Made by a program: the position numbers and the translations under genes. A DNA stretch of 64,000 nucleotides, from NCBI GenBank assembly GCA_041485285.1, contig JBGPJF010000003.1, forward strand, positions 1-64,000. The letters are read 5' to 3'. This document shows, one piece after another, positions 24,642-33,500 of the stretch. The notes beneath the pieces are model-generated. The model ran no database searches, was not told where the DNA came from, and was given only the letters and a program-made list of their open reading frames with translations. How positions within the stretch are numbered: the first letter of the stretch is position 1; every line of letters starts with the position of its first letter. The stretch is from DATEUP01 sp041485285 (GTDB taxonomy: Archaea > Thermoplasmatota > DTKX01 > DATEUP01).

Positions 24642-27600
24642 TTGCCCCCTCGTCCCCACGGGGGGGTTTCCCTACTGGCCAAAGGCATTCGGACACGTGC
24701 ACTGGCGGGCGTCGTGCTCCTCCAGTTTTTCCTCCCCCTGCTGTGGGCGCTCCCGGCTTTCGCCGCGCCCGTCTGCGTCTCGGGCATTCAGCCCCCGCAG
24801 AACGGGCCGTGGCTCATCACCAATACCACGACCATCGCCCCCGGCTGCACGATCGACTTCCACAACGATGTCCTCATCGCGGCCGGGCAGGGCCTCACCA
24901 TCGAAGGGAACTTGACCATGACCGGATGGCTGAACGTAACGCAGGGCGCCCAGCTCGTCGTGGAAGGCGGCCAGCTCCATGTCCTCGGCGGCGTCCCCGG
25001 CGTACAGCTCCAAGTCTTCAACGGCGCGCGCGTCACCGTGACCGACTCGACCCTGGAACTCGACGGCCTCAGCGCCCCCGGCGTTTCGAACCAGGCCAAC
25101 ATCACGCTCGTGAATTCCCGCGTGACCTCGCGCGGCTATTTCTCCGCGACCTCCAACAGCGTCATGATCGACGCGACGGCCATCAACGTGACCGCTTCGC
25201 CGAACCCCGCGCCCTCGGGCGTCAATGGCAATGACGCGGTGTTGCGAATCGGGGGCCGGACCTCGGCGCTCATTGTCGATTCCACGTTCATTGCGCAAGG
25301 CGCCGCCGGAGGGGTGGGCGGGCCCGGCGGGCGTGGCGGCGACGGCGGGTCGGCCATCGCGGACTTCCAACCGCGATCCATGTCGTCGGTGACCGTGACG
25401 GTCTCGGGCGGGGAAGGCGGCAAGGGCGGACAGGGAGCAAACGGCGTGTCGGGCGGCGACGGGGGCGTGGGGGGCGACAGCACGCTCACGGTAACAACGG
25501 CGACCATCACGAGCAGTTCTCTTTGCGCGTATGGCGGCAACGGCGGCGGCGGCGCACGCGGCAGTTCCGCCACCTCGAACAACGCGGGGCACGGGGGCGC
25601 GGGCCTGCCCGGCGGCGCCGCGCTGCTGCTCCTCTCGCCCCCCGACACGCTCTCGGTCTCCCACACGACTATGTGCACACAGGGCGGCTTCGGCGGGACG
25701 GGCGGGTCCGGGGGCAACTACGATGGAGCCGCGACCAGCGGCAAGGCGGGAAACGGCGGCACGGGCGCGGTTGGCGGTTCGGCCCGCGTAGTGGCCAGCG
25801 CGCCAAACGCGGTCGTCATTGCCGACTCGAGCGTTTCCGCGCAGGGCGGCCCGGGCGGACTCGGCGGACTCTCGGGGCGGGGCCTTAGCAGCATCCCGAC
25901 GAGCAATGGGAAGGCCGGTACAGGAGGCCGTGGCGGCACGGCCATCGCATTCACCAATTCCACTACGCTGACGCTCGAAACCAACCGCAGCACCGTGCGC
26001 GCGTTTGCAGGGTCGGGCGGCAACGGCGGCTCGGCTCAGCAGGAAGGCGGGTACGGCGGCAACGGCGGCGACGCCCGCGCCGGCGCCTTCGCCAATATCT
26101 CGGTGAAGATCGTCGACTCCTGCTACAATGCGACCGCCGGCCGCGGCGGCACGGGGGCCCCTGGCTCGCTCGTCGGGCGCGGCGGCGACGGCGGCAATGC
26201 CTCGACCTTCATCACGAGCAACGGCGCGGTCACCATGGTCCGGTCGTGCGCCGGGGCCATCGAAGGGGCCAAGGGCCCCTCCAGCGAGACGGGCCGCGAA
26301 GGCGTCCCGGGCTTCCCGAACTTGGTCATCAACGCCGTGCGCCTGGCGCTCCGCGATACCACCTTCGGCAATTCGCTCGACGACTTCAACGGCACCATCC
26401 GCTCCGGGTTTTACAATGTCACCTTCACGCGGCCCGGCAGCGAGATCATCCCCGAGGGGCCCGCCGTCGTCGACCGGTACTGGTACTTCGGCGCGTATGT
26501 CCACAACGGGCAACAGCCGATCCAAGGGGTCACCGTTTCGATCATTGACCTCTCGGCGCCCTCAAATTACTTCGGGACGACGGACGGAAGCGGCCACGTC
26601 GCCTTCGAACTCATCGGCGCGACCTACACGAGCGACACCTTCAACACGACCACGCACGCCTACAAGGTCGAGGCGTCGTTCCGCGGCGAAATCAAGAACC
26701 AGACGCTGACGCTCAGCCGCAACTGGAATCTCTCGTTCATCTACCCCGAGAATGTGCGCACGCCCGAAGTCGAGATCCTGGCGCCTCGGCCGCAGGCGTA
26801 CACCGTGAACGGCGACCACCCGAATGTCCACCTCAAGGTCAGGGTCACCGACGCCGACGATGTGCTCACCGGGATCCCCACCCTGTTCCAAGTCTGGGCC
26901 TGCATTACAAGGGAGCCCGTCTGCCTGGATGTCGTGGAGATCTCCTTGACCCGCGCGGTCGACCCCAACACCGGCGAAGTCACCTATGAATGGGACTTCA
27001 ACGTCTCGCGCGTAAGCGACTTCCAGAGCGGGATTTACAACGTCTGCGCGCAAGCCTCCGACCATGTCTTCACGACCCAGTGGAAGTGCAACAGCATCAC
27101 GCTGAACCAGGTCGTCCCCGTCGTCGAGCGCCCGCAGATCTCCGCGGGGGGCAACGCGCGCGAGAAGGCGCAGCAGCCCGTCAGCTTCGACGGGCGCGTG
27201 TCGAACATCGACAAGCTCGAGGGCTTTGGAATCACCGTGCTCGTGTACCGATGGGATTTCGACGGCGACGGCGTCTGGGACTACAGCTCGCCGGCCCAGG
27301 GCGGGGGCGCGACCGTGCACATCTACCCGCAGGTGGCCAATACCACGGTCTACCAGGCGACCTTCGGGATCATCGACTCGCTGGGCCGCGAGTACACGGA
27401 CAGCCGCACGATCACGATCGAGCCGTCGGTGACGTTGGCGCCTTCGCCGTTTTGGGTGTATTTCTGGGTCATCCTCTACAGCGTGGGCGGCGCGGTGGGC
27501 CTCACCGTCACTGGCTACGCCTTCCAGCGGCGCCGCAAGGCGATCGCGGCCGAGGAGGAGCAACGCCGGGAAGCCGAAATCCTGGCCAGCATCTTCGAGT

Positions 27601-29033
27601 GCCCGCGCTGCGGCGACCTGCTGCCCGAGAAGTTCGCGATCTGCGTGCGCTGCGCCACCGAGGACTCGATTGCATCGAGCCGCAAGACAGTCGCGGAGCT
27701 GAAGCAGGTCGGCGTCATCGTGCTCGAAGAGGAGGACATGATCGACAAAGCCGCCATCTCGTTCGAGGGCCGGGACTTCGAAACGGCCAACGGCTATCTC
27801 GAGAAAGTCAAGGGCCGCGTTGAGGTCAACCTCAAACGCCACAAGGCCACGACCCAGCTCATCCGCCGCGGGCGCCTCTACAGCAAGATGATCGAGGAGC
27901 AAGGGCGCGACCTCTCCCACCTCGAGCCTGAGCTCTACCACGCGGAACTGGCGCTTGGCCGGTCCGACTTCGACGGCGCCGAGCACATGGTCGACACGAT
28001 CCGCAAGAAGATCCTCGGGGTGGTCTACGAGGACAAGCGCCGTGACATCCTCGAGCGGCTCACCAAGCTCGAACGCCAGGTGAAGGCCTTCGAGCCGAAG
28101 GACGACAAGGACACGGCGCGAGCCGCCGAGGCGATGAAGATGATCGAGCGCGCGAAGGTGGCGCTCGGCCGCAAGTCGTACGTCGAGGCGGTCGGCTACT
28201 ACAACGACGCGTTCACGGAGATGGAAGGCGCGCCGCCCGAGCCGCTCGTAGTGGAGCCCACGGACACGGAGCTCGACCTCTTCGAGACGCGCCTCAAGAT
28301 GCAGGAGGAGGGCGTGTACATGGGGCCCTCGTCGGCGAAGCCCACCGAGGAGAAGGTGTGGCGCCCCGGCGAGAAGGAGTTCAAGATGGACGACACCGGC
28401 AGCCAGTACAAGCCGGGCGAAACAGCGGGCGTCATGACCGAAGAGCGCTCGCACGGCCATGTGCAGGACGCGCCGCCTGCACCGGCGCCGCGGCCCGCGC
28501 AGCCTCCGCCGAAGCCCGCCGCGCAGCCCATGGCCCCCGCGCCTGCAGTCACGCCTCCCCCGCCCCCCCCGCCTGCTCCCGCCCCGGCGGTGGCGCAACG
28601 GCCCGCGCCCGCGCCGGCCCCCGGGCCCAAGCCGCCCGCCCCGGCCCAAGCGTCAGGTGCCGATGTCATGCAACCCATCAAGCCGATGACGCCCCCGCCC
28701 GCTGCGCGCCCGCAGGCCGCGCCGGCATCACCCGCGGGGCCAAAGCCCCCGGCGCCCGGGCTCAAGTGCGCCGTTTGCGCCACGCCGCTCCAGCCTACCT
28801 GGCAGAAGTGCCCGAAGTGCGCCACCCCGGTGCCCGGTGGCCCGCGCGCCGCCTCGACGACCGCTCCGGCCGTTCCGCGCCCCTCGGCCCCGGCCCGCGC
28901 CTTGGCGCCCGCCGCGGCCCCCGCGCCCGCCGCGCCTGCGGCCGCCGCGGCGGAGAAGTGCCCGAACTGCCAGAAGCCGGTGAAGCCGACCTGGAAGAAG
29001 TGCCCGTACTGCGCGCACACTTTGCACGGCTGA
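24642..29033 (+). CDS. Giant surface protein with cytoplasmic zinc ribbons
   Basis: About 1463 residues. Order seen: signal peptide ending LPAFAA; beta-helix-like region; a long Gly-rich repeat with GGxGGxGG spacing (about 220-520); Ig-like region; a PKD domain (about 833-930; YRWDFDGDGVWDY); a transmembrane helix (about 937-960). The cytoplasmic part has a CPRC/CVRC zinc ribbon (about 985-1006), a charged helical region (about 1010-1195) and a Pro/Ala-rich linker. Two further zinc ribbons close it (CAVC/CPKC and CPNC/CPYC). This could be a transmembrane sensor or scaffold. No ATG or GTG precedes the signal peptide: TTG at 24642 is the nearest standard codon, and CTG at 24675 would give a better signal peptide. 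Confidence 0.8.
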   Translation: MPPRPHGGVSLLAKGIRTRALAGVVLLQFFLPLLWALPAFAAPVCVSGIQPPQNGPWLITNTTTIAPGCTIDFHNDVLIAAGQGLTIEGNLTMTGWLNVTQGAQLVVEGGQLHVLGGVPGVQLQVFNGARVTVTDSTLELDGLSAPGVSNQANITLVNSRVTSRGYFSATSNSVMIDATAINVTASPNPAPSGVNGNDAVLRIGGRTSALIVDSTFIAQGAAGGVGGPGGRGGDGGSAIADFQPRSMSSVTVTVSGGEGGKGGQGANGVSGGDGGVGGDSTLTVTTATITSSSLCAYGGNGGGGARGSSATSNNAGHGGAGLPGGAALLLLSPPDTLSVSHTTMCTQGGFGGTGGSGGNYDGAATSGKAGNGGTGAVGGSARVVASAPNAVVIADSSVSAQGGPGGLGGLSGRGLSSIPTSNGKAGTGGRGGTAIAFTNSTTLTLETNRSTVRAFAGSGGNGGSAQQEGGYGGNGGDARAGAFANISVKIVDSCYNATAGRGGTGAPGSLVGRGGDGGNASTFITSNGAVTMVRSCAGAIEGAKGPSSETGREGVPGFPNLVINAVRLALRDTTFGNSLDDFNGTIRSGFYNVTFTRPGSEIIPEGPAVVDRYWYFGAYVHNGQQPIQGVTVSIIDLSAPSNYFGTTDGSGHVAFELIGATYTSDTFNTTTHAYKVEASFRGEIKNQTLTLSRNWNLSFIYPENVRTPEVEILAPRPQAYTVNGDHPNVHLKVRVTDADDVLTGIPTLFQVWACITREPVCLDVVEISLTRAVDPNTGEVTYEWDFNVSRVSDFQSGIYNVCAQASDHVFTTQWKCNSITLNQVVPVVERPQISAGGNAREKAQQPVSFDGRVSNIDKLEGFGITVLVYRWDFDGDGVWDYSSPAQGGGATVHIYPQVANTTVYQATFGIIDSLGREYTDSRTITIEPSVTLAPSPFWVYFWVILYSVGGAVGLTVTGYAFQRRRKAIAAEEEQRREAEILASIFECPRCGDLLPEKFAICVRCATEDSIASSRKTVAELKQVGVIVLEEEDMIDKAAISFEGRDFETANGYLEKVKGRVEVNLKRHKATTQLIRRGRLYSKMIEEQGRDLSHLEPELYHAELALGRSDFDGAEHMVDTIRKKILGVVYEDKRRDILERLTKLERQVKAFEPKDDKDTARAAEAMKMIERAKVALGRKSYVEAVGYYNDAFTEMEGAPPEPLVVEPTDTELDLFETRLKMQEEGVYMGPSSAKPTEEKVWRPGEKEFKMDDTGSQYKPGETAGVMTEERSHGHVQDAPPAPAPRPAQPPPKPAAQPMAPAPAVTPPPPPPPAPAPAVAQRPAPAPAPGPKPPAPAQASGADVMQPIKPMTPPPAARPQAAPASPAGPKPPAPGLKCAVCATPLQPTWQKCPKCATPVPGGPRAASTTAPAVPRPSAPARALAPAAAPAPAAPAAAAAEKCPNCQKPVKPTWKKCPYCAHTLHG

Positions 29034-29037
29034 TGCG

Positions 29038-30321
29038 CTACTTGCCAAGCAAGATGTCTTCGCGCGCGGGCCCCACGCCCACGAAAGTCACGGGGCAGCC
29101 CGCCTCCTTTTCGATGAACGCGAGGTAGTCGCGCGAAGGCGCGGCCAAGTCCTGCCACGTCCGCTTCTTTGCAACGAGCCCTTTCCAGTCGGTTTTCGCG
29201 ATGGGGGCCATCGCCTTGAGGACGGGCTTGCACCGATCATAGTCGGCCGCACGCGCCGGCACGCGGTCGATGCGCGTGCCGTCGAGCGTGTACGCGACGC
29301 ACACGCTCAGCGGCTTGATGCCCTCGAGCACATCGAGTTTCGTGACGGCCAAGTCCGTGAGGCCCGAAAGGCGCACCGCCCTGCGGAGCATCACCAGGTC
29401 GAGCCACCCGCAGCGGCGGGGGCGGCCGGTCGTCGTGCCGAACTCTGCGCCGCGCTTGCGCAAGCGCTCGCCGTCGGCCCCCGTGAGTTCGGTGGGGAAT
29501 GGCCCCGACCCGACGCGCGTGGTGTACGCTTTGACCACGCCCACCGAGCGGGTGATCGCCGAGGGCGGTAGCCCCGACAGGGCGGCCGCGGCGCCGGCTG
29601 TGCAGGACGAGGAAGTGACGTAAGGGTAGGTGCCGAAGTCGATGTCGAGCATGACCGCCTGGGCCCCTTCGAGGAGGATCTGCTTGTTGTGGTCCTGGGC
29701 GTCCCATAGGGCGCCTTCCGCGTCGCCGACATAGGGGGCAAGCGCTGCGGCGGCCTTCTTGAGGCGCGCGAGCACCGCCCTTGCGGTGAATTCGCCGGCC
29801 CGCGCGGAGGGGACATGCGCCTGCGCCTTCGCCGCCTCGCGCTCAACATGGGCCTCCAGCGTCTCGGGGTGCATCAGGTCGGCCACACGCAAGCCCGAGC
29901 GCGCCGCCTTCTGCTCGTACACGGGCCCGATGCCGCGCTTGGTGGTGCCGATCTTGTCGCTCCCGCGGCCCTCTTCGCGCACTTCGTCGAGTAGCTTGTG
30001 GAAAGGGGTAACAACATGGGCGCGCTCGGAGACGAGCAGTCGCACGCCTCCGAAGGTCGCGATCGCCGCGCGGATCTCTTCGACAAGAACCTCGGGGTCG
30101 ACCGCCACTCCTGCGGCGATCACATTGAGCGTCGTCTTGCGTGTGACTCCCGATGGGACGAGGTGGAATGCGAACCTGATGCCGCCGGTGATCACGGTGT
30201 GGCCCGCATTCGCGCCGCCGTTAAACCGGACGACCACATCGGCCTTGGCGGCCAGGTAGTCGACGACTTTCCCCTTGCCCTCGTCGCCCCACTGCGTGCC
30301 GGTCACGACGGTGGCGGACAT
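29038..30321 (-). CDS. purA: Adenylosuccinate synthetase
   Basis: Joins IMP and aspartate using GTP, committing IMP to AMP. The 427-residue protein has the GTP-binding signature QWGDEGKGKVVD near the N-terminus. NGGANAGHT, GTTKRGIGPVYEQKAARSGL and the RVGSGPFPTEL block follow, all diagnostic of PurA. Full length for the family. ATG with GGGAAGAGGG directly upstream. It is inserted between two giant surface-protein genes and ends four bases from the stop of the upstream convergent one. Together with purD it gives two purine genes in the window, not in one operon. Confidence 0.95.
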   Translation of the reverse strand: MSATVVTGTQWGDEGKGKVVDYLAAKADVVVRFNGGANAGHTVITGGIRFAFHLVPSGVTRKTTLNVIAAGVAVDPEVLVEEIRAAIATFGGVRLLVSERAHVVTPFHKLLDEVREEGRGSDKIGTTKRGIGPVYEQKAARSGLRVADLMHPETLEAHVEREAAKAQAHVPSARAGEFTARAVLARLKKAAAALAPYVGDAEGALWDAQDHNKQILLEGAQAVMLDIDFGTYPYVTSSSCTAGAAAALSGLPPSAITRSVGVVKAYTTRVGSGPFPTELTGADGERLRKRGAEFGTTTGRPRRCGWLDLVMLRRAVRLSGLTDLAVTKLDVLEGIKPLSVCVAYTLDGTRIDRVPARAADYDRCKPVLKAMAPIAKTDWKGLVAKKRTWQDLAAPSRDYLAFIEKEAGCPVTFVGVGPAREDILLGK

Positions 30322-30352
30322 CCCTCTTCCCCCGGATGCGACCGGGGTGGGC

Positions 30353-30361
30353 CCTTTTGAG
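30353..30361 (-). promoter_or_regulatory. Weak TATA-like box for purA
   Basis: CTCAAAAGG on the minus strand, about 36 bases before the ATG at 30321; weaker than the others, so uncertain. Confidence 0.3.
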
Positions 30362-30455
30362 CGTTTGCGGGAGGCTTCGCGGTAGGCCCGGCGCCGCGTC
30401 GCGGGCAGCGCGGGCGCGAGGCGATCCCCCGGCTGGCCCCGGCCTGTTTGGCAAT

Positions 30456-30464
30456 GATTATATC
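30456..30464 (+). promoter_or_regulatory. TATA box for beta-helix surface protein
   Basis: GATTATATC about 75 bases before the GTG at 30535; the leader of roughly 47 bases contains GGAG nine bases before the start. Confidence 0.5.
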
Positions 30465-30534
30465 GCGTTCTTCAAATGAAGCGGCGGCCTGGAACGCGCT
30501 GGCCAGGCGTTCTTAGCAATCGGAGCTGGATCGA

Positions 30535-33500
30535 GTGACCGGGGGGGCTGAACGCGAGGCCACGGGGCCCGGGGCCCCGGGCTTTGCAACGCGCGCGGCG
30601 CCGGGGCGCTTTGCCGCGCTCGCGCTCCTGGGGGGCGCGGTGGCGCTGCTTGCGGTTGGCAGCGCGGCATCCGGCCACCATACGAACCCCACCTGCGCGG
30701 CCGGCGGCTACACCCAAACGTGGGTGGGCACGACGACCTTTGCAAACTTCTCGGTCATCACCGACGAATGCATCCTCGTCGAGGGCGACATCGTGCTGCA
30801 GACGGCGGCCTTCGTCCACTTCCGCGACACCGAGCTTACCTTTGCCAATAACATCACGGGGAACGTCACCGTTACGGTGGGGACCAACGCCACCTGGAAG
30901 ATGAGCGACCGCGACGGCAACCCTGCAACCCAAGCCGACCGCAGCGGGCTCCGGCTGCTCGACCAGCAGAATCAGTCGCGCGGATTCTTTTTCTCCAACA
31001 ACGCGAGCGCCAACGTGTACATCAACGACACGAACATCGTGGGGGGCGGGATCAAAGGCAACGGGCTTGGCAACCTTTCGGGCATTTACTTTTCGGGCCT
31101 TAGCGACTTCTCCTGGAACGACATCAGCCATACGACGTGGGCCAACGGCCTGCTCCTTGTCAACTTCACCCACCCGAGGTCTTCGACCAATTACCAGGTG
31201 GTCTCGCTTGCCCCCGCGATGGGGTCGGTCGCCCTGTACCTCCAGGAAGTGGGCAACTTCACCTTCGACCTGCTGCGGGTGAGTTCGCTTCCAAACGGCG
31301 TGCTCATCAACGACAGCACGAACATCACGTTCACGTCGTTCTTCACGGCGGCTTCCGTCACCGGACTTACAGCCAATCGGGTCGCGGGCATCACGATCCG
31401 CGACATGGTCGACTCCGCGTCGGCAGTGGTCGGCGTCGACTTCAACCTCGTCGTCAATGGCACCATCCAGCGAGCGAGGATCGTTCCGCCGCAGCTCACG
31501 AGGTCGCTCTTTGGCGTCCAGCTGGACACGTCGAAGTTTATCCAAATCCTCGATTCGACCCTCTACAACCACTCATCGGCGGACATCCACACGCAGCTTG
31601 GAACGCGGGAGCTCCTCGTCCAGAACGTCACGATCGGGGGCGCCGTGACCAACGGCAATGGGGTGTGGGCCGAGGAGAATGCCGACATCTTCCAGCCAAG
31701 CAATTTCACGTTCCGCCTGGTGACCATCACGGGCCGGGACGAGGCCGTGAACTTCACGAGGGTCGGCGGGGCCCGAATCGAGAATTCATCCTTCTCTTCG
31801 GGCCAGGAGGGAGGGCTCGTTTGTTGGGGGTGCTTTGATGTCCTATTCACTGACGGCTTGCTTGATGGCTTCAGCTCCTGGGGCGCCTTCTTCAACGGCG
31901 ACAACCTCACGATCGCGCACTCGCGGGTGCAGTCGAATGCAGTCGGGCTGTCCGTGGGCGATTCAAGCTTCCACGTCGAGGACGTGATTTTCCAAAGCAA
32001 CGACTACTCGATCAAGAGCACGGGCGCGGCGCACATCGGGCCGAGTTCCATCGCCAACTCCACGGTGCCGCCCGGCTCGATCTCGAAGGCGTCGGACGCC
32101 GTCAATCTCATCGGGGCCGACACCTCGTCCTTCACGCGGCTCTTCGTCTTCGATAACCAATTCATCAACCTGAACCCCGGGCCGTCCTTCCTGGTGACCG
32201 GCCTGCGCCTGTCGACCTTCGGGCGCATCGATGTGGTCAACAACACGTTCATTGGCCTTGCTATTAACGTGAGCGACTCGGGGACGCTGGTGGCAAACGG
32301 AAACACATACCGCATCTCGCTGCTGCCCCTGAACGGCGTCGTCATCTGGTTCGATAGCGGCTCGACGCTTTCCGTTTCGGGCGAGACGTTCACTGCACCG
32401 ACCCCGCCGCTGGGGCTCGGGACGGTCATCCGCGCGCCCCTCCTCTACGCCCAGGCCACCATTGCCAACATGCGCTTGCCCATCTCGGACTTTGGCGTGT
32501 ACATCAGCGCCGACCCCACTTCGGGCCTGATCACCTCCGCGACATTCCAGAACCTTACGCTGAGCGCCAAGCGCGACGCAATCACCACGTTCAGCATCAA
32601 CACCGTGTCGGTGAGCAACGTGACCGTCGAGGCGGCCATCAACGCGATCGTCCTCTATGGCGGGGGCACGGCCCAGGACCTGTCCGTGCGCAACGTGTCC
32701 CTCACCGCTTCGGGGACCGCCGCCAACCTTACGGCCGATAGCGCGGGGCGAATCACGGTCATGGACCTCACCATCAACCGCTCGGGGCCCGTCCCCCTGC
32801 GCGTCCTCTCGCTCCAAGGCGGCTCGGTTGCAACCGTCGCCCGCATCGCCCTTGCCGGCCTGCCCGTCGGCATCGTCGCGTCCGACACGCGCAGGCTCGT
32901 CCTTACCGACCAGAACTTCACGAACAACAGCGTGGGGCTGCGGATGGACGCGCCGAGCGCCACCGTGCTCAATTGGACCATCACGGGCCCCGCCTCCGTC
33001 GAGAACTCGGCCGTCCGCTTTTCCGGGGACATCATCGTGAAGGGAACCGCCTTCACCCTCCGCAACGCGAACATGTCCATCTTTTCCCTCCTCTCGGACC
33101 CGCGCACCTCGCACTTCTTCTTCGAAGGCGCAAGCACCGTCTCCATCAGCGGCGGGACCTACATCACGACCGAAGCTCCCTCCGGCGGAGGGATCATCGA
33201 TTCGCGGTTCACCATGGAGCTCTCCCCCTTTGCGCGGCTTTCGCTCAACCCGTCGCCAAGCGACCGGCGCGCCGTCCTCGAGGGCCTCGGCGACACGACT
33301 TCGTCGGTCCGCTCCGAGCAGGGCATTTTCTTCCAGGCGGAGGGCGCGTCGATCTACAATGTGGAATTCCTCAACGGCTGGAGGCCCATCCTCGTAGCGG
33401 GGGTGGACCTCACGCTTACCAATTGCACGTTCGTGGGTCTGGTCGCTGCTCCCGCTGCGGTGACGGTCTTGCCGGGCGGCGCGGTCTGGTTGTCGCATTC

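Noticed and set aside
25300..26200. Periodic GGC-rich sequence resembling a repeat array
   Set aside because: It encodes GGxGGxGG in the surface protein; unit sequences vary and there are no CRISPR-like spacers.
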